Assembly: GCA_000758905.1 (NCBI GenBank)
Contig: JRNA01000011.1
Coordinates: forward strand, 1 to 64,000
DNA length: 64,000 nt
Direction: 5' to 3'
Source of the DNA: Clostridiales bacterium S5-A14a
Lineage (GTDB): Bacteria > Bacillota > Clostridia > Peptostreptococcales > Anaerovoracaceae
In this document: in pieces, positions 45,333 through 55,089 of the stretch
Layout of the letters: every line of letters begins with the position of its first letter
How positions within the stretch are numbered: position 1 is the first letter of the stretch
Notes under the pieces: generated by a model
The model's input: only the letters and a program-made list of their open reading frames with translations
The model's database searches: none
What the model was told of the DNA's origin: nothing
Translations under genes and position numbers: made by a program

Positions 45333-46450
45333 AGAGCATAATGCTGGCATCCTATGCTAAAGTCAATATTTCGCTTGATGTTGGCGAGGCGATGGAAGAC
45401 GGATACCACCCCGTTGATATGGTGATGTGCCAAGTGCTGTTGCACGATCTCGTGCAGATGTCTGTTTTTCAGGATGAAGGAAAATGGAGCGAGAAAGCGC
45501 ACGGCAAAGATGTTGATCTTAAAGGCCACAAAATAGCAATGCCGCAAATTGAAATAAGTGCTAACTGGCCGTATGTACCATGTGATGAAAGAAATATATG
45601 CCATAAAGCAGTTATCAGTTTCATAAGAACGTTCATTTCAACTGAAAGGCTAAAGAGTAAACTTTACAAAATCCCCGATAAAGTTAGTATTGTGCTAAAA
45701 AAACGGGTGCCAGTTGGAGCCGGACTTGGGGGTGGAAGCGGCAATGCTGCGGCGGTGATTCATGGGCTAAATGCACTGCTTGGGACACACTTTTCTATGA
45801 AAGAACTTATGGAAATAGGAGCTGAACTTGGAGCAGACGTTCCATTTGCTATTATGAATCAGGCAAAAAGTTGTCGGGCAATACCGTCGTATTTGAGGAG
45901 TGACAGATTGGCCTGCACCTGCGCACGAGCTACTGGCATTGGCACAGAATTATCTCCAGTGAAGATGCCGCCAAGAGATATTTTGCTCGTAAAGCCGTCA
46001 TTTGGTGCTTCTACTAGAGAAGTTTATAAGGGTATCGATTCCTGCGTTATCCCGATGCGACCTGATAATGACCGGCTCGTGTCTATTTTGGAGGATTTAT
46101 CAGATAATTCTGGAGAGGCTGAGTCAGATGAAAAATGCAAAGAGTTATGGGACAGGGCCTATGACCAGATGATAAATGTGCTTGAAAATTATACCATCAA
46201 AAAAAACAGTGTTTTGCAGAATTTGAAGCAGAATCTCGAAGACGCAGAGCAGACAAGTCATACGATGATGTCAGGAAGCGGCACAACTATTTTTTCAATT
46301 CTTAACAATGATATTAAAATTGATAATTTATATCCCCTTATCAATAATTTGAAAACCAGAGGGAATAATGTCATAGTAACTGAAATACTTGATGGGCGAT
46401 CAGATGGAATCGCCAAAAAGAAAAAAAGAGGGCGAGAAGATGATAATTAA
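45329..46450 (+). CDS. ispE: 4-diphosphocytidyl-2-C-methyl-D-erythritol kinase IspE (enlarged)
   Basis: 373 aa. GHMP kinase of the non-mevalonate isoprenoid pathway. N-terminal SYAKVNISLDV, ATP loop PVGAGLGGGSGNAAA (128-142), substrate region LGADVPFAI, and the C-terminal SGSGTTIFSI. The family is usually ~280-300 aa. The extra length comes from insertions around 52-72, 95-118 and 180-210, the last Cys-rich (Cys182, Cys196, Cys198). The catalytic Asp (169/170 region) is retained. ATGA overlap with the previous gene. Probably active, but the insertions are worth noting. Confidence 0.88.
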   Translation: MKSIMLASYAKVNISLDVGEAMEDGYHPVDMVMCQVLLHDLVQMSVFQDEGKWSEKAHGKDVDLKGHKIAMPQIEISANWPYVPCDERNICHKAVISFIRTFISTERLKSKLYKIPDKVSIVLKKRVPVGAGLGGGSGNAAAVIHGLNALLGTHFSMKELMEIGAELGADVPFAIMNQAKSCRAIPSYLRSDRLACTCARATGIGTELSPVKMPPRDILLVKPSFGASTREVYKGIDSCVIPMRPDNDRLVSILEDLSDNSGEAESDEKCKELWDRAYDQMINVLENYTIKKNSVLQNLKQNLEDAEQTSHTMMSGSGTTIFSILNNDIKIDNLYPLINNLKTRGNNVIVTEILDGRSDGIAKKKKRGREDDN

Positions 46451-47126
46451 CGACAGCAGTGACAGCAACGGCTACAGGTCTCTTAGAGAGTCGGTATACA
46501 GTAAAATAAAGAAGAAGATTCTAATTGGTGAGATGAAACCAGGCACTAGAATTGTTGAAGTCGCGCTCGCTGAAAGTCTAGGTGTAAGCAGAACCCCAGT
46601 CAGGGAGGCAATCAGGCAACTTGAGAAAGAGGGAATGGTCACAGTGGTTGAACCTAGAAAGGGTTCTTACGTATCAGACATCTCGGTGAAAGATATGGTC
46701 GACATCCTCGAAGTCAGGGCTGAACTAGAGGCACTTGCAGCAAAACTTGCAACATCAAGAGCTTTAGAAGAAGAAATCCAGGAGATGGAAAAAATTTCGG
46801 GGATGTATAGGCAAGCCATATATGAGAATGATACAGAAAATATCATTAAGTATGACGAAATGTTTCACAAAAAAATCGTGGCAGCCAGTGGCAATAAGTC
46901 TCTAATAGTTGTTAGCGAAACAATTCAAGATATGGCACTTCGATTCAGATATTTATACTATGACGATTTTTCACGCTATGAAAACATGCCTTCTGAACAT
47001 AGACATATCCTCGACGCCATTAGATCGAAGGATGCCGAGATGGCAAAGGAAGTAGCGTTAAGCCACGTAGGTGATTTAAAGGCCTTTGTAATTAGTGAAG
47101 GAGAGCATGGTTTTAAGAAAGTCTAA
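46440..47126 (+). CDS. GntR family transcriptional regulator, FCD (FadR) subfamily
   Basis: 228 aa from ATG 46440, overlapping the ispE end; in-frame ATGs at 46389 and 46404 would place the start deeper in ispE. The N-terminal winged helix has LRESVYSKIKKKILIGEMKPG, LAESLGVSRTPVREAIRQLEKEGMV and PRKGSYV. The C-terminal FCD domain has DILEVRAELEALAAKLA, YDEMFHKKIVAASGN and EHRHILDAI, with the Asp/His residues that bind a metal or carboxylate ligand. The effector cannot be named. The palindrome CTTGTATACAAG at 43924 is a plausible autoregulatory site. Confidence 0.88.
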   Translation: MIINDSSDSNGYRSLRESVYSKIKKKILIGEMKPGTRIVEVALAESLGVSRTPVREAIRQLEKEGMVTVVEPRKGSYVSDISVKDMVDILEVRAELEALAAKLATSRALEEEIQEMEKISGMYRQAIYENDTENIIKYDEMFHKKIVAASGNKSLIVVSETIQDMALRFRYLYYDDFSRYENMPSEHRHILDAIRSKDAEMAKEVALSHVGDLKAFVISEGEHGFKKV

Positions 47127-47177
47127 TAATTATAGGCAAATAAAAACACAAGATTTAGATCAAACAATTGAAATATT

Positions 47178-47212
47178 AAGATAGTCTTAAATGTCAAGAC
47201 TATCTTTTTTTT
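47178..47212 (+). terminator. Rho-independent terminator after the GntR gene
   Basis: A perfect 11-bp stem (AAGATAGTCTT at 47178-47188, AAGACTATCTT at 47196-47206), loop AAATGTC, followed by T residues to 47212. Ends the tadA-gntR run. Confidence 0.9.
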
Positions 47213-47328
47213 GACTCACGCAATCTTATAGTAAAATAAAAACATTGAAAATCTAATGCTTGAATGATTTAACGCCATTGAATCCTTAGACGAAATATTT
47301 TAATTGTGAAAATAATGATAAATAGTGC

Positions 47329-47357
47329 TTGAAGTATTTTGTTTTTTATATTATACT
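47329..47357 (+). promoter_or_regulatory. Sigma-A promoter for the large surface protein gene
   Basis: TTGAAG (47329-47334), a 17-bp AT-rich spacer, and TATACT (47352-47357). Start predicted near 47364. Confidence 0.72.
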
Positions 47358-47388
47358 TAATCTTGTTAGGCATAGCTAACAAGATTAA
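47357..47388. promoter_or_regulatory. Perfect 13-bp inverted repeat at the transcription start (operator or 5' hairpin)
   Basis: TTAATCTTGTTAG (47357-47369) and its exact complement CTAACAAGATTAA (47376-47388) flank GCATAG. The element begins at the last base of the -10, covers the predicted start and ends 1 base before the AAGGAGG ribosome binding site. No T-tract follows. It may be a repressor site or an mRNA-stabilising 5' hairpin. Confidence 0.6.
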
Positions 47389-47399
47389 AAGGAGGTTTT

Positions 47400-49322
47400 A
47401 TGAAAACACATTATTTGAAGTCAAAGATTTTTGCTCTTGCTACAATGGTATTTATGATTTTAGCCCTAGTGCCAATGAATGCTATGGCTGATGACACAAG
47501 TAGCAATAATGCACCAAGCGAAAAGTACATTATGATGAATGTTCCATATAGTGATTTCTATGGGCAAAAGATAGATTCTGTAACATCTGCAACCAAGAAG
47601 AAGACCATGAACGAGAAGATTGTTGGAGGATCATACCACACGCCAGATGGCAGCCAGATTCTTGGTGTTACTTGCCCCGTAAAAGTTGGAGAGGGAGTTG
47701 ATTTAAGCAATTATAAGAAGGTTGACTCTGAAGCAGATTTATTTGCTGGCGATAACTATTCTTATGTTGAAATCAGTGAAACACCTAAATTCTATTTAGA
47801 AGCAACTAATGCTGATGGAGCTATTAAATTTAGCATTCCTGAGGCTGTTAAAAAGTCTGCGAAACAGGTTAATCCTGAAGTAGGAGAAATAGCCATAACT
47901 GACGATCGCCATGTTGACTATGCAATAAAATTAAAGAATTACGAAACATTCCTTCATGAAAATACAAAGGTATATGGTGTTACAATTGAAGGAGGGGGGT
48001 ACTCTTCTAAACAGATAAGACACCTAGCACAAATAAGAAATATCTACAAGAAGTATCAAATAGGTGCTTCAAAAGAGGAAATGGGCAAATTCATTGGGGG
48101 TGTAGTCACCAAGATAACATATTACACCTCTGATGGGATTTATGAGATTAGTAACATAAGAATAAGCATCCCGAAACTTATAGATAATAAGGCTGGAGAA
48201 GCACTAAAGGTCGATAATGTGCCTTATGGAACAGGAAGCACACCAGTAACTGTTAATTTGCCAGATCGCTATATTGGTGAATACTTCCTTGATGGAAACA
48301 AAGTAAATATCGATAACGGTAGAATTGTAACAAGCGACCTTTCCGTAGGTGTTCATAAGCTTACAGCAAAAGATAGATTTAAGGAATATGCTAATGTAGA
48401 CGCATATTTTACAGTTACAACTGATAAGATGCCAGCAAAATATGATGGCAAGAAATCTATTGTTAAAGAGGAAAATTTCACTGACGAAGATTTTGCAGGA
48501 TATCTTAACAATGTTACTAAGATGCAAATTAAAGTAGGAGATAAGACAGAGACATATAAAGTAAGTGGAAAGCACAGCATCCCAATAATAGACAAGAAAA
48601 CTGGAAGTCTTGATTTTGAGTCAGATAAGGTTGCAAAGGTTAAAACTGACTTCCCTGACTTATCCGATGCAGAAATTACAGTATTGTCAGATGGATATAA
48701 GGATCTTAAGTTTAATTTAAAGACGGAAACTCCGAAAGAAAATAATAATACTCAAGAACCTGGTGAAAATAATGAATCTGGCGATAAACCAACCACTGGC
48801 GACAAACCATCTGATGAAGGTAAACCAGATCCTAGCGGCAAGCCACATGCTGGAAGTAACCCTGAAATCCGAGAACTTAATGTGATAACAGAGGGGCAGA
48901 ATGATGACAAAACAATTGCTAAAGATAATGCAGTCATCTATGTAATAGGGGAATCAACCAAGGCTACATTTAGAATCCTTGGAGATGAACTCAAGGTAGA
49001 AGATTTAAAGGGCGTCCTTGTTGATGGGCAACTTATAAATAAAACAAACTATGATGTACGACAGGGAAGCATAATAGTAACATTTAAAAAGTCTTATGTC
49101 GATTCTTTAAAACCAGGAAAGCACGATATAACCTTTGATACAAAAAAGGGCACTGCTAAGGCGGAGCTGGTAGTCAAAGATAAGGCACAGTTAAATGTAA
49201 CTACTAATTCAAATAGCGAAAACACTCCAGCAAATACAGGTGATACATCTGGATTTGCAATTTATACCCTCATTACTTTAGCGGCGATAGGAGGACTTTA
49301 TAAAACATTAAGAAAAAATTAA
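47400..49322 (+). CDS. Large secreted surface protein with C-terminal anchor
   Basis: 640 aa. Signal peptide 1-30 (cleavage near NAMA-DD). N-terminal region ~40-260: MMNVPYSDFYGQK, DSVTSATKKK, GGSYH, YYTSDGIYEISNIRISIP; this type occurs in Clostridia surface proteins but I cannot name the domain. A middle Ig-like region follows (~270-440), then a low-complexity Pro/Gly/Asp linker (~445-485), then a module resembling X2/Ig-like domains (~487-595: KGVLVDGQLINKTNYDV, SIIVTFKKSYVDSLKPGKHDI). The C-terminus is PANTGD, a membrane segment (~613-632) and a basic tail KTLRKN, a sorting-signal layout with a non-LPXTG motif. Strong AAGGAGG. No sortase gene nearby. Confidence 0.75.
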   Translation: MKTHYLKSKIFALATMVFMILALVPMNAMADDTSSNNAPSEKYIMMNVPYSDFYGQKIDSVTSATKKKTMNEKIVGGSYHTPDGSQILGVTCPVKVGEGVDLSNYKKVDSEADLFAGDNYSYVEISETPKFYLEATNADGAIKFSIPEAVKKSAKQVNPEVGEIAITDDRHVDYAIKLKNYETFLHENTKVYGVTIEGGGYSSKQIRHLAQIRNIYKKYQIGASKEEMGKFIGGVVTKITYYTSDGIYEISNIRISIPKLIDNKAGEALKVDNVPYGTGSTPVTVNLPDRYIGEYFLDGNKVNIDNGRIVTSDLSVGVHKLTAKDRFKEYANVDAYFTVTTDKMPAKYDGKKSIVKEENFTDEDFAGYLNNVTKMQIKVGDKTETYKVSGKHSIPIIDKKTGSLDFESDKVAKVKTDFPDLSDAEITVLSDGYKDLKFNLKTETPKENNNTQEPGENNESGDKPTTGDKPSDEGKPDPSGKPHAGSNPEIRELNVITEGQNDDKTIAKDNAVIYVIGESTKATFRILGDELKVEDLKGVLVDGQLINKTNYDVRQGSIIVTFKKSYVDSLKPGKHDITFDTKKGTAKAELVVKDKAQLNVTTNSNSENTPANTGDTSGFAIYTLITLAAIGGLYKTLRKN

Positions 49323-49346
49323 AAATTTTACAATAAGATAAGGTAT

Positions 49347-49382
49347 AAAAACTAGGGATGACATCAGTCATCCCTAGTTTTT
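49347..49382 (+). terminator. Strong terminator between the surface protein gene and htrA
   Basis: A perfect 16-bp inverted repeat (49347-49362 with 49367-49382) with loop ATCA and T-rich 3' side. It lies between convergent genes and the A-rich arm makes it usable in both directions. Confidence 0.88.
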
Positions 49383-49434
49383 ATGATGATGTATATATCA
49401 GACATAAGTCCAAGGCTTAATAAGTATTTTGAGG

Positions 49435-50688
49435 TTATTCCATCTCGTTTTTATCTGACAACTCTACTGGAATCTTGACTTGCTTGCCATTTCTTTCGAC
49501 AGTTATATCAACAGTTTCACCTACTTTGTGTTTGTTGATGTCCTTGATAAACGACTGACTATCTTTAATTTTCTTACCCTCAAGAGCAATAATCCTATCG
49601 CCCTCTCTGATGCCAGAAACTTTTGCGTTCTTTGTCAGCACCTTAGCTACGTATACACCTGGCTTAGGGAGATTCATCTCTTTTGCCATTGATTCATCAA
49701 GAACGTTTGAAATCATTATTCCAACTCGTGGTTGAGGCGGCAACTTGCCCTCTTTTATCAGAGAGTCAATGATGGGCTTGGCCTTATCAATAGGTATTGC
49801 AAACCCTATGCCTTCAATATTGTTGCCTGAAGATTTTGCAACAACTATGCCTATTAGATTTCCATAGTTATCAAACAAACCACCTCCAGAATTGCCTGGA
49901 TTTATGGAAGCGTCGGTCTGAAGAAGTTCCATATCTTTGCCATCGATAGTAATTCTCCGGTTTAGCGAGCTGACTATGCCGGCAGTTGCTGTGCCTCCGA
50001 GTTGGCCTAACGGATTTCCTATCGCAACTACGAATTGCCCCATCTGAAGCTTGCTGCTTTCACCGAATTCCGCAGGTCTTAGAGCAGAAGCGTTAATTCT
50101 TAGGACTGCAAGGTCTGTTTCAGGATCACGTCCTATAAGTTTAGCACTATAGGATTTACCGTTCTTGAGAGTGACCATGATTTTCTGAGCACCTTCGATT
50201 ACGTGGTTATTAGTTACTATGTAGCCATTTTTGTTTATGACTACACCACTGCCTGCACCCTGTTTGACAAAGTTGTTGAGCCACCCATCTCTTGCGACAG
50301 ATTCGGTACGTATCTCAACCACTGATGGTGAGTTTTTAGCTATTATCTCTTCAGCTGAAATGGTGCTTTTGCTGCTTTTGGCTATCGAATAAGTAGTTGG
50401 CGTGACACTTTTGTTGCCATACGCAGCATCGTTCAGTTTCGGAATAAGTATACCGTTTATTAGCGAAGTCAACAAAGCTGTAAGAACCATCGCTATTATA
50501 AGCCAGACGGTAAATGCACGCTTAGAAATGTATTTTGTGCCATTGGAATTTGGATAAGTAGATCCACCTGTACTGCTTTCTCCGTAATAATCGTAGTCAG
50601 GAGTATCTGGATCTATTTCCTCGAAATCGACATCTTGATATTCGGAGTCGCCGTAGTAATCATCCTGATAGTCATCAAAATTTCTCAT
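49435..50688 (-). CDS. htrA: Membrane-anchored serine protease HtrA/DegP-like
   Basis: 417 aa. Acidic, Tyr/Asp-rich cytoplasmic N-terminus (1-55), one membrane segment (~59-82), trypsin-like protease domain with catalytic His162 (TNNHVIEG), Asp192 (ETDLAVLRI) and Ser267 (GNSGGG), then one PDZ domain (~320-410, GVYVAKVLTKNAKVSGIREGDRI). Acts outside the membrane in envelope protein quality control. GGGGGGT precedes the ATG. The only HtrA-type gene in the window. Confidence 0.95.
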   Translation of the reverse strand: MRNFDDYQDDYYGDSEYQDVDFEEIDPDTPDYDYYGESSTGGSTYPNSNGTKYISKRAFTVWLIIAMVLTALLTSLINGILIPKLNDAAYGNKSVTPTTYSIAKSSKSTISAEEIIAKNSPSVVEIRTESVARDGWLNNFVKQGAGSGVVINKNGYIVTNNHVIEGAQKIMVTLKNGKSYSAKLIGRDPETDLAVLRINASALRPAEFGESSKLQMGQFVVAIGNPLGQLGGTATAGIVSSLNRRITIDGKDMELLQTDASINPGNSGGGLFDNYGNLIGIVVAKSSGNNIEGIGFAIPIDKAKPIIDSLIKEGKLPPQPRVGIMISNVLDESMAKEMNLPKPGVYVAKVLTKNAKVSGIREGDRIIALEGKKIKDSQSFIKDINKHKVGETVDITVERNGKQVKIPVELSDKNEME

Positions 50689-50833
50689 ATTGTACCCCCC
50701 AATATATTGATTTGCATATGATGTAGAATTTTATCATGAGAGTTACCAATAATCAAGTTATTCAGTGTGCGGTACAAACGGCTTAATACTGTAGAATCTT
50801 GTCGAAATTATAGTCTTTTTTGCCATTTTGTGG

Positions 50834-50839
50834 TACAAT
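50834..50839 (+). promoter_or_regulatory. Possible extended -10 for the CorC-like gene
   Basis: TACAAT preceded by TGG (extended -10 pattern TGN) about 55 bases before the gene start, in the 200-bp divergent gap with htrA. No good -35 is seen. Confidence 0.4.
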
Positions 50840-50890
50840 ATGTATTTGGTGATTTCTAATTAATTGCAGCAATTTTTAAGGAGGATGTTT

Positions 50891-52165
50891 TTGACTATGG
50901 ACAGTCGGGAACTGGTGATACCAGTTGTTCTGATTATAATATTTTTGATTTTTTCGGCTTTTTTCTCCGCTACGGAAACGGCCTTTACTTCACTCAATAG
51001 AGTTAGACTGAAAAACAGGGCCAATGACGGTGATAAGAGGGCAAAGAAAACCCTCGAACTTTCACTGGAGTATAATAAACTGCTTTCGACTATATTGATC
51101 GGGAATAATATTGTAAATATTGCATTGACCGCAACAGCAACTCTACTCTTTATCAAACTGTATGGAGCTTTCGGACCTACGATATCCACCATTGCAACCA
51201 CGGTGATAGTTCTGATTTTTGGGGAAATTTCTCCAAAGAATCTAGCAAAAGAGGCACCTGAAAAGTTTGCAATGTTTGCAACGCCTGCTACTCAATTTTT
51301 TATGATTCTGTTCGCACCGCTGAATTGGGTTTTCATGAAATGGAAGATTTTTCTGTCAAAGCTCTTTAAAATATCTACAGAGGATGGGATAACGGAAGAA
51401 GAAATCCTAACCATGGTTGAAGAAGCTGAAACAGAAGGAAGGATTGAAGCGGATCAGAGTGAACTCATCCAAAATGCCATCGAGTTTAATGATCTTGAGG
51501 CATGGGATGTGATAACTCCGAGGGTAGATATAGTAGCGATTGATGTTGAGTCAACAAAGAAAGAAACGGCAAAAATATTCGCTGAAACTGGATTTTCTAG
51601 GGTGCCCGTATATGATGGAGATCTCGATAGAATTCTAGGAATTCTAAACCAGAAAGATTTCCATAATTATGTTGATGGCTCGAAGGAGACAATTTCAGAC
51701 TATATTAAACCTGTAATCTATGTCGCAGGCTCGATGAAGGCAGCGGTTTTACTTAAACGTCTTCAGGTCAGCAAGTCACACATGGCGATTATCGTCGATG
51801 AGTATGGTGGCACTGCGGGTTTAGTTACTATGGAAGATATTATTGAAGAGTTGATTGGAGATATTTACGATGAATATGACGAGGTCGAATCATCGGATAT
51901 AACCCAGTTGCAGGATGGAAGTTACAGAGTAATGTGCAATGCAAATGTCGAGAAGATCTTTGATTATTTTGATGAGGAACCTGAGCTCGATGTAAACACT
52001 GTCAACGGATGGGTAGTACTTCAACTTGACAAATTACCGAAGTCGGGAGATTCTTTTGTATATGAAACTGACGACAAAATATTTAGAGGCAAGGTAACTA
52101 AGGCAGATGATAAGAAGGCTATCGAAATTAATTTGAGAGTTGAAAATAAGGAAAATAACGAATAG
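50891..52165 (+). CDS. CNNM/CorC family transporter-associated membrane protein
   Basis: About 424 aa. N-terminal DUF21/CNNM domain with four hydrophobic segments and the FFSATETAFTSLNRVRLK signature, a CBS pair (VITPRVDIVAIDV ... MAIIVDEYGGTAGLVTMEDIIEELIGDI) and a C-terminal CorC_HlyC domain (YRVMCNANVEKIFDYF ... VNGWVVLQL). Family members are linked to magnesium or cobalt efflux; older labels say hemolysin. A longer frame opens at 50864, but AAGGAGG (50878-50884) points to TTG 50891 or ATG 50897; I use TTG 50891. Confidence 0.88.
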   Translation: MTMDSRELVIPVVLIIIFLIFSAFFSATETAFTSLNRVRLKNRANDGDKRAKKTLELSLEYNKLLSTILIGNNIVNIALTATATLLFIKLYGAFGPTISTIATTVIVLIFGEISPKNLAKEAPEKFAMFATPATQFFMILFAPLNWVFMKWKIFLSKLFKISTEDGITEEEILTMVEEAETEGRIEADQSELIQNAIEFNDLEAWDVITPRVDIVAIDVESTKKETAKIFAETGFSRVPVYDGDLDRILGILNQKDFHNYVDGSKETISDYIKPVIYVAGSMKAAVLLKRLQVSKSHMAIIVDEYGGTAGLVTMEDIIEELIGDIYDEYDEVESSDITQLQDGSYRVMCNANVEKIFDYFDEEPELDVNTVNGWVVLQLDKLPKSGDSFVYETDDKIFRGKVTKADDKKAIEINLRVENKENNE

Positions 52166-52248
52166 TAAATGATGGATGGGGGATATACTTCAGATCAGGT
52201 AATATTCTAGCAATACATAATATATTTTGTGCATATAAGGAGAAATGA

Positions 52249-54963
52249 ATGGGAATTCTAGGAAAGATTTTTATCGATTTTAATGAACGCGAGGTTAGAA
52301 AACTTGAGAAAATTGCTGATCAGGTTATGGCTCTTGATAAAGCGATGCAAGACTTGACAGATGATGAGCTTAAGGGGAAAACAAAAGAGTTTCGTGAAAG
52401 GCTGAAAAACGGAGAAACTCTGGATGACATCCTCGTAGAGGCGTTTGCAGTTTGCAGAGAGGGTGCCTATAGAAGCCTTGGTATGAAGCATTTCAGGGTG
52501 CAGGTTATAGGTGGTCTGGCGTTGCATCAGGGAAGAATTGCAGAAATGAAGACAGGAGAAGGTAAAACTCTTGTGGCTACTTTGGCTGCATATCTGAATG
52601 CACTAGAGGGCAAAGGAGTTCACGTTATTACTGTCAACGATTATCTAGCTAAGCGTGACGCAGAATGGATGGGCAAGTTATATAGTTTCCTAGGGCTTTC
52701 TGTAGGATGTGTAATACACGGCATCGAGCCAGATGAAAGAAAACGAGCTTACCAATCAGATATAACCTATGGTACAAATAATGAGTTCGGCTTTGACTAT
52801 CTTAGAGACAACATGGTTATTTACAGAGAAGACATGGTTCAGAGAGAACTCAACTATGCCATCATAGACGAGGTTGACTCGATTTTGATAGATGAGGCAA
52901 GAACTCCTTTAATCATATCTGGCCAGGGTGATGAATCAAGCGAAATGTATATTAGAGCAGACGCATTTGTTCAAGGCCTTAAAAAGGATGACGACTATAC
53001 TCTTGAAGAGAAGGATAAGCAGGTATCTCTGACAGACGAAGGTGTTGCAAAGGCTGAGAACTATTTTGGGATTGAAAACTTTGGTGATCCAGAAAATATG
53101 GAAATCAACCACCATGTATTGCAGGCTCTAAAGGCATATACGATTATGGAAAGAGACGTCGACTACATAGTTAAGGACGGAGAGGTAGTAATCGTAGACG
53201 AGTTCACTGGACGTTTGATGTTCGGTAGACGATTCAGCAACGGACTTCATCAGGCAATCGAGGCTAAGGAAAGAGTGAGCGTGCAAAGTGAGTCGAAGAC
53301 TTTGGCAACTATCACACTTCAGAACTATTTCAGGTCATATCAAAAACTCGCAGGAATGACGGGTACAGCAAAGACTGAGGAAGATGAGTTTAGGGAAATA
53401 TACAACATGGACGTTGTAACAATACCTACAAATAAGCCAATCATGAGAACTGATCTTAATGATTCGGTTTACGGCACTGAGGCCGCTAAATTCAATGCAA
53501 TTGCAAATCGAGTTGCCGAGATACATTCAACTGGTCAGCCTGTGCTTGTCGGTACAATTTCCATTGAAAAATCCGAACTTTTGAGCAAACTTTTGAACAA
53601 AAGAGGTATCAAGCATAATGTTTTGAACGCTAAGCAGCACGATCGAGAGGCTGAAATTATCGCAGAGGCCGGCAGAGAAGGAACGGTTACTATTGCAACA
53701 AATATGGCAGGTAGAGGAACAGATATCCTGCTTGGAGGTAACCCTGAATTTGAAGCAAAGAAAGCTATGAAAAAAGAAGGCTATACCGACGAAGTCATCT
53801 CTTTTGCTACGGGCTTTACCAAGACTGATAATGCCGAACTCAATGAAGCGAGAGATAAATTCAACGGATATCTCAATCAATTCAAAATCGAGAGAGAACC
53901 AGAACACCAGAAGGTTGTTGACCTTGGTGGACTTGTGATAATCGGTACCGAGAGGCATGAATCAAGACGTATAGACAATCAGCTAAGAGGACGTGCTGGA
54001 CGTCAGGGAGACCCAGGTCAGACACAGTTCTTTATATCACTCGAAGACGAACTGATGAGGCTCTTCGGAGGAGAGAAGATACAGTCAATTGTAGATAGAG
54101 TTGGACTGGACGAAGATGCAATTGAAGCTAGAATGCTCTCAAGGTCAATCGAGGGAGCACAGAAGAAAGTCGAGACGAAGAACTTCGGCATTAGAAAATA
54201 TGTTTTGCAGTATGACAACGTAATGAACAAGCAGAGGCAAATCATATACGATCAGAGGCGAAGAGTCCTCTTCGATGAAGAGATGAAGGATGCCATTCTA
54301 GATATGGCTCACGAACTAATCGATGAGACAGTAACTCCAATCACCTTGGAATCCAAATTCCCCGAGGAATGGGATCTTGAAACTCTCGAAAAGAACCTGA
54401 TGCGCATTACTGAAAAGTTCAAGGGTAGCGTAGAATTTACAGCTGAGGAAATTGATGAGCTTGATGCGGATGGACTCAAAGAGTATTTGTATAATGAATT
54501 CGACAAAATATACGACGAGAAGGAAGCAGAAATCGGCGCAGAGAAGATGCGTGCCGTTGAGAGAATGATTCTTCTAAGAGTTGTAGACAATATGTGGATG
54601 GATCATATCGATGCGATGGATCAGCTAAGGACTGGTATAGGACTTCGTGGCATAGGACAGCAGGATCCAGCTGCTGCATATTCCAATGAGGGGTTCGACA
54701 TGTTTGAACAGATGATCGCTGAGATCCGTGAGCAGACTGTTAAATTCTGCTGCAATGTAAGCTTACAGACTGAGGCAGAGAGAAGGTCTGCAATTAGAGA
54801 AAGCCATGAAGTCAAGCAGGAATACGTTGATGATGAAGCTGAGGATGAGGAAGAAACAAAACAGGTGCCTATCAGAAGGGATGCTCCTAAAATAGGCAGA
54901 AATGATCCTTGCCCTTGTGGCTCAGGCAAGAAGTACAAAAATTGTCACGGTAGGAACAAGTGA
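52249..54963 (+). CDS. secA: Preprotein translocase ATPase SecA
   Basis: 904 aa. Motor of Sec export working on SecY. Walker A MKTGEGKT (residues ~102-109), DEAD-type [19 protein letters not shown], preprotein cross-linking domain, motif [32 protein letters not shown], and a C-terminal zinc SEC-C motif [14 protein letters not shown] that binds SecB-like partners or ribosomes. AAGGAG precedes the ATG. Full length. Confidence 0.98.
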   Translation: MGILGKIFIDFNEREVRKLEKIADQVMALDKAMQDLTDDELKGKTKEFRERLKNGETLDDILVEAFAVCREGAYRSLGMKHFRVQVIGGLALHQGRIAEMKTGEGKTLVATLAAYLNALEGKGVHVITVNDYLAKRDAEWMGKLYSFLGLSVGCVIHGIEPDERKRAYQSDITYGTNNEFGFDYLRDNMVIYREDMVQRELNYAIIDEVDSILIDEARTPLIISGQGDESSEMYIRADAFVQGLKKDDDYTLEEKDKQVSLTDEGVAKAENYFGIENFGDPENMEINHHVLQALKAYTIMERDVDYIVKDGEVVIVDEFTGRLMFGRRFSNGLHQAIEAKERVSVQSESKTLATITLQNYFRSYQKLAGMTGTAKTEEDEFREIYNMDVVTIPTNKPIMRTDLNDSVYGTEAAKFNAIANRVAEIHSTGQPVLVGTISIEKSELLSKLLNKRGIKHNVLNAKQHDREAEIIAEAGREGTVTIATNMAGRGTDILLGGNPEFEAKKAMKKEGYTDEVISFATGFTKTDNAELNEARDKFNGYLNQFKIEREPEHQKVVDLGGLVIIGTERHESRRIDNQLRGRAGRQGDPGQTQFFISLEDELMRLFGGEKIQSIVDRVGLDEDAIEARMLSRSIEGAQKKVETKNFGIRKYVLQYDNVMNKQRQIIYDQRRRVLFDEEMKDAILDMAHELIDETVTPITLESKFPEEWDLETLEKNLMRITEKFKGSVEFTAEEIDELDADGLKEYLYNEFDKIYDEKEAEIGAEKMRAVERMILLRVVDNMWMDHIDAMDQLRTGIGLRGIGQQDPAAAYSNEGFDMFEQMIAEIREQTVKFCCNVSLQTEAERRSAIRESHEVKQEYVDDEAEDEEETKQVPIRRDAPKIGRNDPCPCGSGKKYKNCHGRNK

Positions 54964-55030
54964 TTCCAAAAGAAAACTAGAATTATACTCAAAAATATTT
55001 TGGGCATCTAGAATAGCGTTGTTGATGTAG

Positions 55031-55051
55031 AAGGGGTGCTAAGCACCCCTT
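55031..55051 (+). terminator. GC-rich hairpin between secA and prfB
   Basis: A 9-bp stem (AAGGGGTGC at 55031-55039, GCACCCCTT at 55043-55051) with loop TAA. The T-tract is missing, so termination is uncertain. Confidence 0.5.
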
Positions 55052-55089
55052 AAGGTTTAAGTATAAGAAGTTAAGAACAAGGAGATTTC

